Shown one piece after another: positions 9,111 through 17,224 of a DNA stretch of 45,848 nucleotides. Where the stretch lies: positions 1 through 45,848 of the forward strand of contig NZ_MSJL01000017.1 in the NCBI RefSeq assembly GCF_001921825.1. Reading direction: 5' to 3'. Position numbers and translations under genes: made by a program. Under the pieces are notes generated by a model, which ran no database searches, was not told the origin of the DNA, and saw only the letters and a list, made by a program, of their open reading frames with translations. This DNA comes from Streptococcus acidominimus. GTDB taxonomy: Bacteria; Bacillota; Bacilli; Lactobacillales; Streptococcaceae. Each line of letters opens with the position of its first letter. Positions within the stretch are counted from its first letter, which is position 1.

Positions 9111-9711
9111 ACGGATTGCGAAGCGATTAGAAGCAGGCGAAGCAGTGGTGCTTCCGACAGAGACCGTCTACGGTTTATTTGGACGGGCACTCAACGAACA
9201 AGCTGTCCGAAACGTTTACCAACTCAAGCAACGTCCGCTCGATAAGGCAATGAATCTGAACGTTGCCAGTTTAGAGGATATTCTAGCTTTTTCTAAGGAT
9301 CAGCCAGCCTATCTTGCCGATCTTTTCCAGAATTTTTTACCGGGTCCCTTGACCATTATTTTACAAGCAAATGAACAAGTTCCGCACTGGGTTAATTCAG
9401 GCATGAAAACCGTAGGTTTTCGTGTCCCAAGTCACCCTGTTACGCGCGACTTGATACAAACATTTGGGCCTCTGATTGGGCCGTCTGCTAATATCACGGG
9501 TCGAACAAGCGGTGTCTTGTTTGACCAGATTATGCAAGACTTCCATGGCGAGGTCGTGGGGGTAAAAGATGATGACTTCCTAACAGGGCAGGATTCAACG
9601 ATATTGGACTTGTCAGGAGAGGAAGCCCAGATTTTACGCCAAGGCGCTATCACTCGCGAGGACATTCTCGCACAGCTACCAGAACTCAAGTTTAAAGGAG
9701 AAAACGCATGA
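9100..9711 (+). CDS. L-threonylcarbamoyladenylate synthase (Sua5/YciO/YrdC family)
   Basis: Forms threonylcarbamoyl-AMP from Thr, bicarbonate and ATP for the t6A modification of tRNA. The YrdC fold is recognisable from '[18 protein letters not shown]', '[13 protein letters not shown]' and '[12 protein letters not shown]'. The frame is open upstream to a TTG at 9073, but the ATG at 9100 (or 9103), inside the end of prmC, gives the usual start ([13 protein letters not shown]). About 203 aa, so it has the YrdC domain without the long Sua5 C-terminal domain. It overlaps glyA by 4 bp (ATGA). Confidence 0.9.
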   Translation: MMDERIAKRLEAGEAVVLPTETVYGLFGRALNEQAVRNVYQLKQRPLDKAMNLNVASLEDILAFSKDQPAYLADLFQNFLPGPLTIILQANEQVPHWVNSGMKTVGFRVPSHPVTRDLIQTFGPLIGPSANITGRTSGVLFDQIMQDFHGEVVGVKDDDFLTGQDSTILDLSGEEAQILRQGAITREDILAQLPELKFKGENA

Positions 9712-10964
9712 TTTTTGATAAAGAAGATTACAAGGCTTACGACAAGGAACTATGGGATGCCATTTCCGCAGAAGAAGAGCGCCAACAGCACAATATTGAG
9801 TTGATTGCTTCAGAAAATGTTGTTTCAAAAGCCGTTATGGCAGCACAAGGGTCTATCTTGACCAATAAATATGCTGAAGGCTACCCAGCTCGCCGTTACT
9901 ACGGAGGTACCGAGTGCGTAGACATTGTGGAAAGCCTTGCGATTGAACGTGCCAAAGAAATTTTTGGTGCGAAATTTGCCAACGTACAACCTCATTCTGG
10001 TAGTCAAGCCAACTGCGCAGCCTACATGGCATTGATTGAGCCGGGCGATACCGTCATGGGGATGGATCTAGCAGCTGGTGGACACTTGACCCACGGTGCA
10101 GCTGTCAGCTTCTCTGGTAAGACCTACAATTTTGTTGCCTATAATGTCGATAAAGAAACAGGCTTGCTTGACTATGATGCCCTCTTAGCCCAAGCTCAAG
10201 AAGCACAACCAAAATTGATCGTTGCAGGGGCTTCTGCCTATTCTCGTATCATTGATTTTGCTAAATTCCGTGAAATTGCAGATAGCGTTGGGGCTAAGCT
10301 GATGGTTGATATGGCACATATCGCTGGACTGGTTGCAGCAGGTTTACACCCAAATCCTGTTCCTTATGCCCATATCACGACAACGACGACCCACAAGACC
10401 CTTCGCGGTCCTCGTGGTGGTTTGATTTTGACCAATGATGAGGACTTGGCAAAGAAAATCAATTCAGCTATTTTCCCTGGAATCCAAGGTGGTCCGCTTG
10501 AGCACGTTATTGCTGCCAAAGCGGTTGCATTTAAGGAAGTCTTGGATCCTGCCTTTAAGGAATATGCTCAAAAAGTGATCGAAAACAGCAAAGCAATGGC
10601 TGAAGTTTTCTTGGCTCATGATAAATTCCGTGTCATTACTGGTGGAACAGACAACCATCTCTTTCTTGTAGATGTCACCCAAGTGGTAGAAAACGGTAAA
10701 GTCGCTCAACATCTCTTGGATGAAGTACATATTACCTTGAATAAAAACTCAATTCCATTTGAAACCCTCTCACCATTTAAGACAAGTGGTATCCGGATTG
10801 GTTCTGCAGCCATCACAGCCCGTGGATTCGGTGTTGCAGAAGCCCGCAAGGTGGCTGAATTGACCGTGAAAGCCTTGGAAAACGAGCATAATGAAGCAGA
10901 TCTTGAAGAAGTACGTCAGGAAGTTCGCGCTTTGACAGATGCTTTCCCACTCTATGAGGCTTAA
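9708..10964 (+). CDS. glyA: Serine hydroxymethyltransferase
   Basis: PLP enzyme converting serine and tetrahydrofolate to glycine and 5,10-methylene-THF, the main source of one-carbon units. 418 aa, normal length. The PLP lysine lies in '[14 protein letters not shown]', and the N-terminal '[13 protein letters not shown]' and '[13 protein letters not shown]' segments are hallmarks. ATG at 9708 overlaps the previous stop, with AAAGGAG upstream. Codon use looks like that of a highly expressed gene. Confidence 0.97.
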   Translation: MIFDKEDYKAYDKELWDAISAEEERQQHNIELIASENVVSKAVMAAQGSILTNKYAEGYPARRYYGGTECVDIVESLAIERAKEIFGAKFANVQPHSGSQANCAAYMALIEPGDTVMGMDLAAGGHLTHGAAVSFSGKTYNFVAYNVDKETGLLDYDALLAQAQEAQPKLIVAGASAYSRIIDFAKFREIADSVGAKLMVDMAHIAGLVAAGLHPNPVPYAHITTTTTHKTLRGPRGGLILTNDEDLAKKINSAIFPGIQGGPLEHVIAAKAVAFKEVLDPAFKEYAQKVIENSKAMAEVFLAHDKFRVITGGTDNHLFLVDVTQVVENGKVAQHLLDEVHITLNKNSIPFETLSPFKTSGIRIGSAAITARGFGVAEARKVAELTVKALENEHNEADLEEVRQEVRALTDAFPLYEA

Positions 10965-10969
10965 TCTCT

Positions 10970-11944
10970 ATGGATATCTACATTAAAGAAGCTGTTATTC
11001 ACCAGTTTAGTCCAGAAGATACCGAATTAGTCTTGGCGGACAAATTGTTGACGATTACGCCGAAGATTGAAGAATATTTGCGCAAGAAGATTGAGCGCTC
11101 CTATTCGGACGAGGCAAAAACAGGGCAATTGGGGGCTGAAAGCCCCTTTCTTGACTACCTATCAGACGATTTATTGGCTAGTTCAGTTGCCATTGCCAAA
11201 CTTTGGAAGGAAGAATTTTCCATTTCTGAAAATCTCAAAACCAATGATCTAGTTTTCGTCCGTTTTGAGAAAAATGGGGTAGAGCAGTTTGCTTTCTTGC
11301 GGATTTCACTCCGTGAAAATCTAGTCCATGTCGGTGCAGAAAGTGACAGCCCTTTGAAACTCACGCAGAACAATCTGCCAAGTGCAGGATCAGCACCCGA
11401 CGAGGCCTTGATTCTCAACCTCCAAACCCGTAAATACCATTTGATCGAAAAGCGGATTAAGTACAATGGCACCTTCCTGAACTATTTTTCAGATAATGTC
11501 CTGCAAGATAGTCCAGCCATATCTGCCAAGAAATCAATTAAGGCAGTCGAGCAGACAGCCCAGAAAATTGCTGAAAATTTCAATCAGGCGGATTTTCAAT
11601 TTCAATCCAAAGTCAAGTCGGCTATTTTCAATCATCTGGAAGAAGACAATGAACTATCACCTGAAAAGCTAGCAAATCAATTATTCGACAATAATCTGAC
11701 GGCTCGCTTGAGCTTCGTAGATGAGCTGAAAGAGGTCATTCCCGAAAAAGTCAGCTTCGAGGAGATTGACAGCAGTCGCCAATTGAAAAAGTTTGAAAAC
11801 CAGAAACTATCCCTCTCAAATGGGATCGAGCTGATTGTCCCTACCACCATTTATGAAGACGCAGAAGCGGTCGAGTTTATTCAGAATAATAACGGAACCT
11901 ATTCTATCCTCATCAAGAACATAGAAGATATTAAGAGCAAATAG
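10970..11944 (+). CDS. Nucleoid-associated protein, NdpA/YejK family
   Basis: 324-aa soluble protein resembling the 37-kDa nucleoid-associated family (PF04245). The start '[15 protein letters not shown]' and the segments '[19 protein letters not shown]' and '[17 protein letters not shown]'-like end fit the streptococcal member. In E. coli the homologue is found with the nucleoid; the role in streptococci is not established. It is 5 bp after glyA and 1 bp before the pvaA-like gene, so it is part of the operon. No membrane segments. Confidence 0.75.
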   Translation: MDIYIKEAVIHQFSPEDTELVLADKLLTITPKIEEYLRKKIERSYSDEAKTGQLGAESPFLDYLSDDLLASSVAIAKLWKEEFSISENLKTNDLVFVRFEKNGVEQFAFLRISLRENLVHVGAESDSPLKLTQNNLPSAGSAPDEALILNLQTRKYHLIEKRIKYNGTFLNYFSDNVLQDSPAISAKKSIKAVEQTAQKIAENFNQADFQFQSKVKSAIFNHLEEDNELSPEKLANQLFDNNLTARLSFVDELKEVIPEKVSFEEIDSSRQLKKFENQKLSLSNGIELIVPTTIYEDAEAVEFIQNNNGTYSILIKNIEDIKSK

Positions 11945-11945
11945 C

Positions 11946-12545
11946 ATGAAAAAATTAACAAGAACGATAGCCCTTGTCGTCCTTGTTTTTCTAGCTTATC
12001 AATTCTACAAAATCCACCAAGATGTCAAGCAAGTCATGACCTATCAATCCATGGTACAAGAAATCTTGGATGAAAATGATACCGAGGCCAATGAAGAATT
12101 GGTTCTAGCAATGATTTACACGGAAACGAAAGGGAAACGGGCTGACGTTATGCAATCGAGTGAGTCCGCTTCAGGCTCTACTAATACGATTACAGATAGT
12201 AAGGAAAGCATCCGCCAAGGGATTGAATACCTAAACCACAATCTTTCTCTAGCTGAAGATGCAGGAGTTGATGTCTGGACGGCGGTTCAGGCCTATAATT
12301 ACGGTCCCTCCTATATTGATTACGTTGCCCAGCACGGAGGCAAAAATACCATTGCCTTATCAACTGATTATTCAAAAGATATTGTAGCCCCTAGCCTTGG
12401 AAACACCACAGAGAAAACCTATATCTATTACCATCCTATCGCCCTCGTCAACGGGGGTAAACTCTACGTGAATGGTGGCAATATCTATTATTCCAGACAG
12501 GTGCGATTCAATGTTTATTTAATCCGTCTAATGAGCCTATTTTAA
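11946..12545 (+). CDS. pvaA: PvaA-like membrane-anchored lysozyme/transglycosylase family protein
   Basis: 199-aa protein with one N-terminal hydrophobic anchor (residues 7-22) and an extracellular lysozyme-like domain, as in the pneumococcal vaccine antigen A. The likely catalytic Glu is Glu60 in '[21 protein letters not shown]'. The repeated Tyr motifs '[14 protein letters not shown]' and the end '[23 protein letters not shown]' match that family closely. It probably cuts or remodels peptidoglycan at the membrane. Last gene of the operon, with a terminator right after it. The gene name rests on pattern recognition of the family. Confidence 0.85.
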   Translation: MKKLTRTIALVVLVFLAYQFYKIHQDVKQVMTYQSMVQEILDENDTEANEELVLAMIYTETKGKRADVMQSSESASGSTNTITDSKESIRQGIEYLNHNLSLAEDAGVDVWTAVQAYNYGPSYIDYVAQHGGKNTIALSTDYSKDIVAPSLGNTTEKTYIYYHPIALVNGGKLYVNGGNIYYSRQVRFNVYLIRLMSLF

Positions 12546-12551
12546 CCCAGT

Positions 12552-12592
12552 AAAAGAGCAAGGGGATAAGGTTATTTCCTGCTCTTTTTTCT
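12552..12592 (+). terminator. Rho-independent terminator of the tdk-pvaA operon
   Basis: AAAAGAGCA...TGCTCTTTTTT stem with a run of six T, 7 bp after the pvaA stop. Confidence 0.85.
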
Positions 12593-12619
12593 TTTGGCAA
12601 AAAAAGTGATATAATACAG

Positions 12620-12897
12620 TTGATTAGTTTATTTCCCACCTCCAAAGGTATCCATACCTTTGGAGTAAGGAAGGCTATACTTAAAGGGAGCCGCACCTGC
12701 AAGCAACTAAAATTGCAACAGTTGTGTCTCTATTTTCCGAGTTTTTAGTCCGAGTTTAATTATAAGATACGAGGACGTTAAAAAAGCGGCTGAAAAATAG
12801 GAGAGTGACGAGGTGTTCGATGAACACAAGGAAGTCTATCTTTTTTCCGAGCTTTTAGTCCAAGTTCAATTACAAAATATAAACGAAACGACTATAA
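12620..12897. repeat. Modular palindromic repeat array
   Basis: Holds the hairpin CCAAAGGTAT-cc-ATACCTTTGG, the CCCTAAAGGGAGCC-type module, and one full palindromic unit at about 12762-12874 (outer GGAC with G-T-tolerant partner GTCC, then AAGC / GCTT, inner variable stem GTGTTC-gat-GAACAC). It ends with AAATATAAACGAAACGACTATA, the array-end motif. It lies directly upstream of the dehydrogenase gene and extends that frame spuriously to 12813. Confidence 0.75.
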
Positions 12898-12920
12898 AGT
12901 TGATGAAAGGGAGGTGGAAT

Positions 12921-13694
12921 ATGGCACGATATGTACTGATTACGGGGGCAACAAGCGGTATCGGAAAGGCAATCGCCTACGCTTTTGCGGAAAATCACGA
13001 CAATGTGATTATTATAGGACGACGAGAGGAAAAGCTAGAAGAAATCCAGACGGATTTAGCTAAAAGATACGGTATCGAGGTTTTTTCCTACAAAATGGAT
13101 GTCATGCAAGCAGCAGAAGTGACGGCTGTCTGCCAGCAGGTTCTAGAAGATGTACCTCAGGTTGATATCCTAGTCAATAATGCTGGATTGGCGCTAGGAC
13201 TGGAAAAATTTCATGAGTATGATGTCACAGATATGATTACCATGCTTGACACGAATGTTAAGGGCTTGCTCTATGTGACCCGTCAGATTTTGCCAACAAT
13301 GATTACAAGAAATCAAGGTCATATCATCACGATCGGCTCTACCGCTGGAATCTATGCTTACGCAGGAGCGGCAGTTTATGCAGCCACAAAAGCGGCTGTC
13401 AAGGTCTTGAGTGATGGAATTCGCATTGATACTCTTGAAAAGAATATTAAGGTAACAACCATTCAACCAGGGATTGTCGAAACAGACTTTAGTCAGGTAC
13501 GTTTTCATGGGGACAAGGGGCGGGCAGCGACAGTCTACCAAGGAATTGAAGCCTTGCAGGCAGAGGATATTGCCCAGAGCGTACTCTTTGTTGCCAATCA
13601 ACCTCGTCATGTCCAAATTTCAGACATGACGATCATGGCGACCAAACAAGCAACAGGCTTCACAATCCACAGAGAAGAGGAGGAACATGAATGA
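12921..13694 (+). CDS. Short-chain dehydrogenase/reductase (YdfG-like)
   Basis: NAD(P)-dependent oxidoreductase of the classical SDR family, 257 aa from ATG 12921. That start follows a strong GGGAGGTGG site and begins MARYVLITGATSGIGKA; an upstream in-frame extension to 12813 runs through repeat DNA and is not credible. Cofactor motif TGxxxGxG is at residues 9-15, NNAG at 85-88, catalytic Ser139, Tyr152 and Lys156 (YAATK). The resemblance is to YdfG / serine-3-dehydrogenase-like enzymes; the substrate is unproven. It overlaps the lipoprotein gene by 4 bp. Confidence 0.9.
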   Translation: MARYVLITGATSGIGKAIAYAFAENHDNVIIIGRREEKLEEIQTDLAKRYGIEVFSYKMDVMQAAEVTAVCQQVLEDVPQVDILVNNAGLALGLEKFHEYDVTDMITMLDTNVKGLLYVTRQILPTMITRNQGHIITIGSTAGIYAYAGAAVYAATKAAVKVLSDGIRIDTLEKNIKVTTIQPGIVETDFSQVRFHGDKGRAATVYQGIEALQAEDIAQSVLFVANQPRHVQISDMTIMATKQATGFTIHREEEEHE

Positions 13695-14140
13695 AAAAAT
13701 ACACACTTCTTACCGTGTCAGCACTAGCTGTTTTGGTCTTACTGACAGCATGTACTAAAAAGACGAACAAGAGCGATACAAGCAGTAGCACAAGTACCAG
13801 TCAGGTATCGTCAACCAGTCATCAGTCAAGCTCTACGTCTACCACAGAACCTGCTAGTACTAGCTCTGGTGAAGCAAAATCTGATATTGATCCAGCGTCA
13901 GATACTGCCGACCTACTGCAAGATAAGAATACAGGTGTGACCCTAGAAAGCGGTCAAGATACCATCAATTATGCTAGTATGATCCTCGGTGATAAGGAAT
14001 GGACAGTCCTAGAGGACAATTATAACCGCACTGACTCAACTCCTTACAATCTCTTACAAGGGACAGACGGTTCTCTCTATCGTGTCTACCAAAATGGTGT
14101 GATCGTCGATATGGATGACGTGATTGTGCATCAACCGTAA
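13691..14140 (+). CDS. Putative lipoprotein with Ser/Thr-rich linker
   Basis: 149 aa. Signal peptide with lipobox LLTAC (Cys21), then a low-complexity Ser/Thr linker at about residues 28-63, then a short folded part of about 85 residues ('GVTLESGQDTINYASMILGDKEWTVLEDNYNRTD...'). Translation is coupled to the dehydrogenase through ATGA. The linker suggests a domain held away from the membrane within the wall. I do not recognise the C-terminal domain. A strong terminator follows. Confidence 0.8.
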   Translation: MKKYTLLTVSALAVLVLLTACTKKTNKSDTSSSTSTSQVSSTSHQSSSTSTTEPASTSSGEAKSDIDPASDTADLLQDKNTGVTLESGQDTINYASMILGDKEWTVLEDNYNRTDSTPYNLLQGTDGSLYRVYQNGVIVDMDDVIVHQP

Positions 14141-14162
14141 CTAATTGGCTCTATAAAATACG

Positions 14163-14202
14163 ACAAAGGAGTTAGAACAGCTGTTCTAACTCCTTTGTTT
14201 AT
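14163..14202. terminator. Strong terminator, perfect 36-bp palindrome
   Basis: Two perfect 18-bp arms (ACAAAGGAGTTAGAACAG and its complement) at 14163-14198, followed by TTTATC. It ends the dehydrogenase-lipoprotein transcript and may also act on the other strand. Confidence 0.9.
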
Positions 14203-14406
14203 CATCATTGTTGGTAGATGCTTCAAATCCTGCTGAAAGCTCTGTCGGAGCGCAAGATATATAGACCGTCTAGAACTCAAAGCCTACCATATTCAAGGGT
14301 AGCCTGCAATCGTTTAATGAGACACTTGACAAAGTATTCATTTGATTTTCGCAGAATAGTTGTTGTTAGAGTATGGATAAGCTCTCTCCAATAAGGAGAA
14401 TGACTT
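14203..14406. other. Non-coding region downstream of an XRE gene
   Basis: No credible gene. Contains GTTGTTGTTAGAG near 14357, sharing ten bases (TTGTTGTTAG) with the direct repeats that bound the mobile element; possibly chance or an old end. Confidence 0.4.
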
Positions 14407-14859
14407 TTACTCTTCAGTCTGCTTGAGTGCACCAGTTTCATAGAGCTGCTTTATGAGCTTCGTCTGGGCTTCTGGGGCAAAGCCCAGTTCAGAAAGTAGG
14501 GCAACCATCGTTGCTTCAGAGATTCCCTTTTCTTTGGCAGAAGAGAGGGCAGTAAAGATACTTGAGATAACATAGTCAGCAATTTTACTGCTTTCTTCGA
14601 CAGACATTGGCTCATGATCAAAGGTCGAAATCGTACTATATTCCCTATCGCGTTTTCCTGTTAGGTAGTCAACGCTCACATGGAAGAAGATAGCCAGATC
14701 TGTAATCTGTGCAAGATTTGGTTCAAGTAGACCGCGCTCCCAACGGGAGTAGGTTCCTTGTTTAATATTGATCTTATTGGATAATTCCTGCTGTGTTAGG
14801 TTGGCACTTTTTCGTAGTTCTTTTAGTCGTTGAGGAAAAAGGTTTTTACTCGTGTCCAT
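14407..14859 (-). CDS. XRE-family transcriptional regulator
   Basis: 150-aa DNA-binding protein. The N-terminal HTH_3 domain (about residues 7-62) has the pattern 'RLKELRKSANLTQQELSNKI...TYSRWERG...PNLAQITDLAIFFHVSVDYLTG'. The C-terminal half is helical and unassigned. An upstream in-frame ATG at 14871 exists, but GGAG lies 7 bases before the ATG at 14859, so I use the latter. Divergent from the small gene at 15049. The 190 bp between them carry a consensus promoter and two matching 14-bp operators, which suggests this protein represses that promoter and perhaps its own. Confidence 0.85.
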   Translation of the reverse strand: MDTSKNLFPQRLKELRKSANLTQQELSNKINIKQGTYSRWERGLLEPNLAQITDLAIFFHVSVDYLTGKRDREYSTISTFDHEPMSVEESSKIADYVISSIFTALSSAKEKGISEATMVALLSELGFAPEAQTKLIKQLYETGALKQTEE

Positions 14860-14897
14860 GATTGACTCCATTTTTATTCACAATCATATATTTTTTA

Positions 14898-14946
14898 TTG
14901 ACAAACCGGATACTAATTCGTATAATATAAATATACCAACTGGTAT
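14898..14946 (+). promoter_or_regulatory. Consensus promoter with two ATAC-N6-GTAT operators
   Basis: TTGACA (14898-14903), a 17-bp spacer and TATAAT (14921-14926), facing the gene at 15049. Two 14-bp dyads of the form ATAC-N6-GTAT lie at 14910-14923 (overlapping the -10) and 14933-14946 (a near-perfect palindrome). They are 23 bp apart, about two helical turns, so two repressor dimers could bind the same face. The XRE protein encoded divergently is the natural candidate. Confidence 0.75.
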
Positions 14947-15048
14947 GTCTTATATCTAAATCTTTAGCTTTATTTTACCATAAATTAGGCTGATTGCCTA
15001 TGGTCAAATGAAGAGTTTGCACAAAACAGCACTTGGAGGAGAGAGAAG

Positions 15049-15339
15049 ATGGAACATTGCCCTACGGAGCCTCAAACATTGACGGAGATTATCGGGAAAC
15101 TGACAGAGCTAGAAATGGTTGGCTATATTATGTATTCGCCAAAATTGAAGAAAAGGATTCTTCTGACCAATGAAATGTATAATGAATTGGACAGGGAGGA
15201 ACTAGAGCTTCATCAATCTCGGTACCAAGCTGTCATGCAAGCAATGGATTTAGTAAAAGACTTTCTATCAGAAGAGGGAATTGACAGCCTGTCTGATTTC
15301 AGCGAGAAACCCCAAAAGGATGACGAGATAGCAGAGTGA
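15049..15339 (+). CDS. Small hypothetical protein under XRE control
   Basis: 96 aa, acidic, no membrane segment, beginning MEHCPTEPQTLTEI, with a GGAGGAGAG ribosome binding site. Mostly helical by composition, with a central 'EELELHQSRYQAVMQAMDLVKDFLSEEG' stretch. I do not recognise the family. It has a consensus promoter and dual operators, and a leader of about 120 nt. The regulator/target arrangement is like that of phage or island control genes. It is not obviously a toxin or antitoxin. Confidence 0.65.
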   Translation: MEHCPTEPQTLTEIIGKLTELEMVGYIMYSPKLKKRILLTNEMYNELDREELELHQSRYQAVMQAMDLVKDFLSEEGIDSLSDFSEKPQKDDEIAE

Positions 15340-15393
15340 TCAAGTCATTCACGGCTGACCTTCAGATTGCATTCTAAGAAGTGCTATTGACAG

Positions 15394-15432
15394 CAGACAA
15401 GCCGTCCTAGCGAAAGGAATGCTAACAGTCTG
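15394..15432 (+). ncRNA. Compact nested hairpin in the 3' region of the small gene
   Basis: CAGAC (15394-15398) pairs with GTCTG (15428-15432). Inside, AGC pairs with GCT and TCCT-agcgaa-AGGA forms an apical stem-loop. It may be a 3' UTR structure of the 15049 transcript. A related CCGAAAGG apical loop occurs in the larger fold at 24352-24460. Confidence 0.35.
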
Positions 15433-15463
15433 ATCCCTTTAAGGTAATCAACATCACCCTAAT

Positions 15464-15498
15464 AAAACAACCGAGTTACAGTCGGTTGTTTTATTTTA
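15464..15498 (+). terminator. Rho-independent terminator of the small gene
   Basis: Perfect 11-bp stem AAAACAACCGA / TCGGTTGTTTT followed by TATTTTAT. Confidence 0.85.
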
Positions 15499-15522
15499 TA
15501 TGAGGCTACCTCTATAAGAAAG

Positions 15523-15558
15523 AAAAAAACGCTGAAATCAATGATTTCATGCGCTTTT
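15523..15558 (-). terminator. Leftward terminator
   Basis: On the minus strand a stem containing TGAAATCA / TGATTTCA and GCGC/GCGT ends in TTTTTTTC. It would stop leftward transcription coming from the repressor gene at 15899-16489. Confidence 0.6.
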
Positions 15559-15605
15559 GAATTTCAAATTTGAAGCAGGGATAACACGTCCAGCCGTAAG
15601 CAAAG

Positions 15606-15781
15606 TCCACTAATCTACTGGGGTTAACACCGCTTTCTTGTTTCTAAGCGTCGGATAAACTAGTCCACTGGACTTAACACCGCTTTCTTGTTTCTAAGCG
15701 CCGGATAACCTAGTCCACTGGACTTAACGCCGCTCTCTTGTTTTTAAGCGCCGGATAACCTAGTCCACTGGACTAGGTTAT
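15606..15781. repeat. Three 60-bp direct repeats ending in a 27-bp palindrome
   Basis: Units of exactly 60 bp (TTAACACCGCTTTCTTG... at about 15624, 15684 and 15744). Each holds CGCTT-N10-AAGCG and a copy of AGTCCA-c-TGGACT. The last copy grows into a perfect 27-nt palindrome at 15755-15781 (arms ATAACCTAGTCCA around a central C) that runs into the guaA-like attachment core at 15778-15789. These could be recombinase or excisionase arm sites. The pattern is not a CRISPR array: there are no unique spacers. Confidence 0.75.
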
Positions 15782-15789
15782 TCCCACTC
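15778..15789 (-). other. Copy of the guaA 3'-end attachment core
   Basis: Read on the minus strand this is GAGTGGGAATAA, matching the last codons of guaA (GAG TGG GAA TAG at 24600-24611) apart from the final base. The guaA 3' end is a known integration site for tyrosine-recombinase islands, so this marks the far end of an element, or of its remnant, inserted at guaA. Confidence 0.7.
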
Positions 15790-15877
15790 GCTAATAGTCA
15801 GATATTGACTAACTAGGATTATTGATTTTATAGCGTCTGTTAATACAATCAATAAGTATTATTCGTTGTTATTTGAG

Positions 15878-15902
15878 TTTTTTGTTGTTAAATTGTTGTT
15901 AG
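15878..15902. other. Left end repeat of the integrated element (attL)
   Basis: A 25-bp sequence, a T-run then GTTGTTAAA and TGTTGTTAG, repeated at 24518-24542 with one mismatch. It overlaps the stop codon of the leftward repressor gene. The pair is the best candidate for the direct repeats made by integration. Confidence 0.75.
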
Positions 15903-16489
15903 CGGAGATAATGGTATTCTTCTACTTCAAGAAAAATAGTATTTAAATGTTTTACTTCTGGTTCGCTTAATCCCCATTTTTTTATTAAGTAGTAGTGTAC
16001 ATCAAATATATTTTCATTATCTAAATAAGCACATAAGATTGATTTTTTTAATATGTCACGTTTATCTTTATTTTCAATTATTTCTTTATAGCTTTCAAGT
16101 TCTAAATTTTGATATGGAATCCAATCAATTTTTGAATAAATTGGCATATCTGGATATTTTTCTTGATACTTATTCCACTCATATTCTAGTTTTTCCTCAA
16201 TTCTTTTTTGAAGCTGTGAATCTTTCGGTATATCTAATATTTTAGTGATAGTTGTTTTCATACTAGTTATCCAATTTGAAGCAACTGACTTATCTAAACC
16301 TAATAGAAAATCAGTTGATACATTAAAGTAACTGGCAATAACAGTCAATGTTTCTAAATTGGGTTCGATATACTCTTTTTCCCATTTTGTTAATGTAACT
16401 CTATTTACTCCTATATTATCTGCTAATTCTTGTTGGGTTAGCTTATTTTTTTTTCTCAACTCTTTTAGTCTATCTGAAAAATGGGACAT
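15899..16489 (-). CDS. XRE/CI-type repressor of the mobile element
   Basis: 196 aa from ATG 16489, which has TGGAGG just upstream. The frame is open further to 16849 but that extension has no start signal and crosses the promoter region. The N-terminal HTH_3 domain begins MSHFSDRLKELRKKNKLTQ and includes 'GVNRVTLTKWEKEYIEPNLETL' and 'YFNVSTDFLLG'. The C-terminal 130 residues are Tyr/Glu-rich and not recognised. It is divergent from the replication genes, with TTGAAC/GTTCAA sites between, so it likely controls the element. Its stop codon lies inside the left end repeat. Confidence 0.85.
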   Translation of the reverse strand: MSHFSDRLKELRKKNKLTQQELADNIGVNRVTLTKWEKEYIEPNLETLTVIASYFNVSTDFLLGLDKSVASNWITSMKTTITKILDIPKDSQLQKRIEEKLEYEWNKYQEKYPDMPIYSKIDWIPYQNLELESYKEIIENKDKRDILKKSILCAYLDNENIFDVHYYLIKKWGLSEPEVKHLNTIFLEVEEYHYLR

Positions 16490-16517
16490 AATTACCTCCA
16501 AAATAAAGTTCATAAAT

Positions 16518-16580
16518 TGAACTTTATCTATTGACAAAAAATGTTCAATAATGTTACAATCTATTTGTTCAAAAAAAGAA
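16518..16580 (+). promoter_or_regulatory. Rightward promoter with repressor-type operators
   Basis: TTGACA (16531-16536), an 18-bp spacer and TACAAT (16555-16560). Around it are TTGAAC (16518-16523), GTTCAA (16543-16548) and the dyad GTTC-N7-GAAC (16566-16580). These are likely sites for the divergent XRE protein. Confidence 0.65.
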
Positions 16581-16654
16581 CTAATCAAATTATACCAAAC
16601 TAATCTAACGTTTGGCAAGTGAAAGTGAGGTATCTGCCTATGATTGTATAAAAA

Positions 16655-16687
16655 AAGTCTTTGAAAAGGAGAACTCTTCAAAGACTT
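16655..16687 (+). promoter_or_regulatory. Leader hairpin with a Shine-Dalgarno-like loop
   Basis: A perfect 11-bp stem, AAGTCTTTGAA / TTCAAAGACTT, with an 11-nt loop containing AAGGAG. It lies in the 5' leader between the promoter at 16531 and the gene at 16742. No T-run follows, so it is more likely a post-transcriptional control or RNA-contact element than a terminator. Confidence 0.5.
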
Positions 16688-16741
16688 ACGAAAAATAACT
16701 AACTTGATTATATCATAATTTAGAGAAAAGAGAATAGGAGA

Positions 16742-17224
16742 ATGGCTTATAAGGACTATTACGAATACAAGGACATCATGGAAGCCACAGGCAAATCGTT
16801 TTCTTCGGTTAAAAAGTGGCGCTTGAAAGTCGAGGAACTTTCGGGTCATGAATTTAAAAAGACTAGAATGCGAGTTAGCCGTAGACGGGTGCAGGACATT
16901 TATCAGTTCACTAAAGAAGAGTTTGATAAGTTTGTCAAGCTATCCAAGCGGATTGATGAGACCAATAACCTATCGCAGTCTGTCGTGGCAATTTGGGGCG
17001 ATTTAAAAGCCCGTAGAGAGCGTCAGCTATACAGAGATGTCTACACACTGAAAAACACTGTAAACGAACTAATAAAGGCTAATAAGGGCAAGGACATAAC
17101 GGTCTCTGTCTTAACGAGTAGCTTAAAAAGGTTAGAAGAACGACTTGAAACCTTGGAAGAAAACCAAGGTAAAGGTTTCTTCTCTAAAATCAAAAAGAAA
17201 AAAGAGGTAAATATTAATGGCTAA
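16742..17224 (+). CDS. DNA-binding/coiled-coil replication-associated protein
   Basis: 160 aa. Residues 1-60 look like a small helix-turn-helix domain ('YKDIMEATGKSFSSVKKWRLKVEEL... YQFTKEEFDKFVKL'). About residues 95-145 form a predicted coiled coil ('LTSSLKRLEERLETLEENQ') and the tail is very Lys-rich. Plasmid-type accessory replication proteins (DUF536-like) share this plan. GGAG lies directly before the ATG. It overlaps the next gene by 8 bp. First gene of the rightward operon; a role in copy control or in loading the Rep protein is a guess. Confidence 0.65.
   Translation: MAYKDYYEYKDIMEATGKSFSSVKKWRLKVEELSGHEFKKTRMRVSRRRVQDIYQFTKEEFDKFVKLSKRIDETNNLSQSVVAIWGDLKARRERQLYRDVYTLKNTVNELIKANKGKDITVSVLTSSLKRLEERLETLEENQGKGFFSKIKKKKEVNING

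Noticed and set aside
12813-12920. N-terminal extension of the short-chain dehydrogenase
   Set aside because: The extension is repeat DNA; the ATG at 12921 has a strong ribosome binding site and the normal family start.
13194-13616. 140-aa minus-strand frame
   Set aside because: Shadow of the dehydrogenase gene without start signals.
14350-14366. Third attachment site of the element
   Set aside because: Only ten bases (TTGTTGTTAG) are shared with the 25-bp end repeats; could be chance.
15606-15781. CRISPR array
   Set aside because: Only three units of 60 bp without unique spacers and with whole-unit similarity; no cas genes.
16490-16849. Long N-terminal extension of the XRE repressor
   Set aside because: No start signal, crosses the divergent promoter and the start of the opposite gene; ATG 16489 has TGGAGG.
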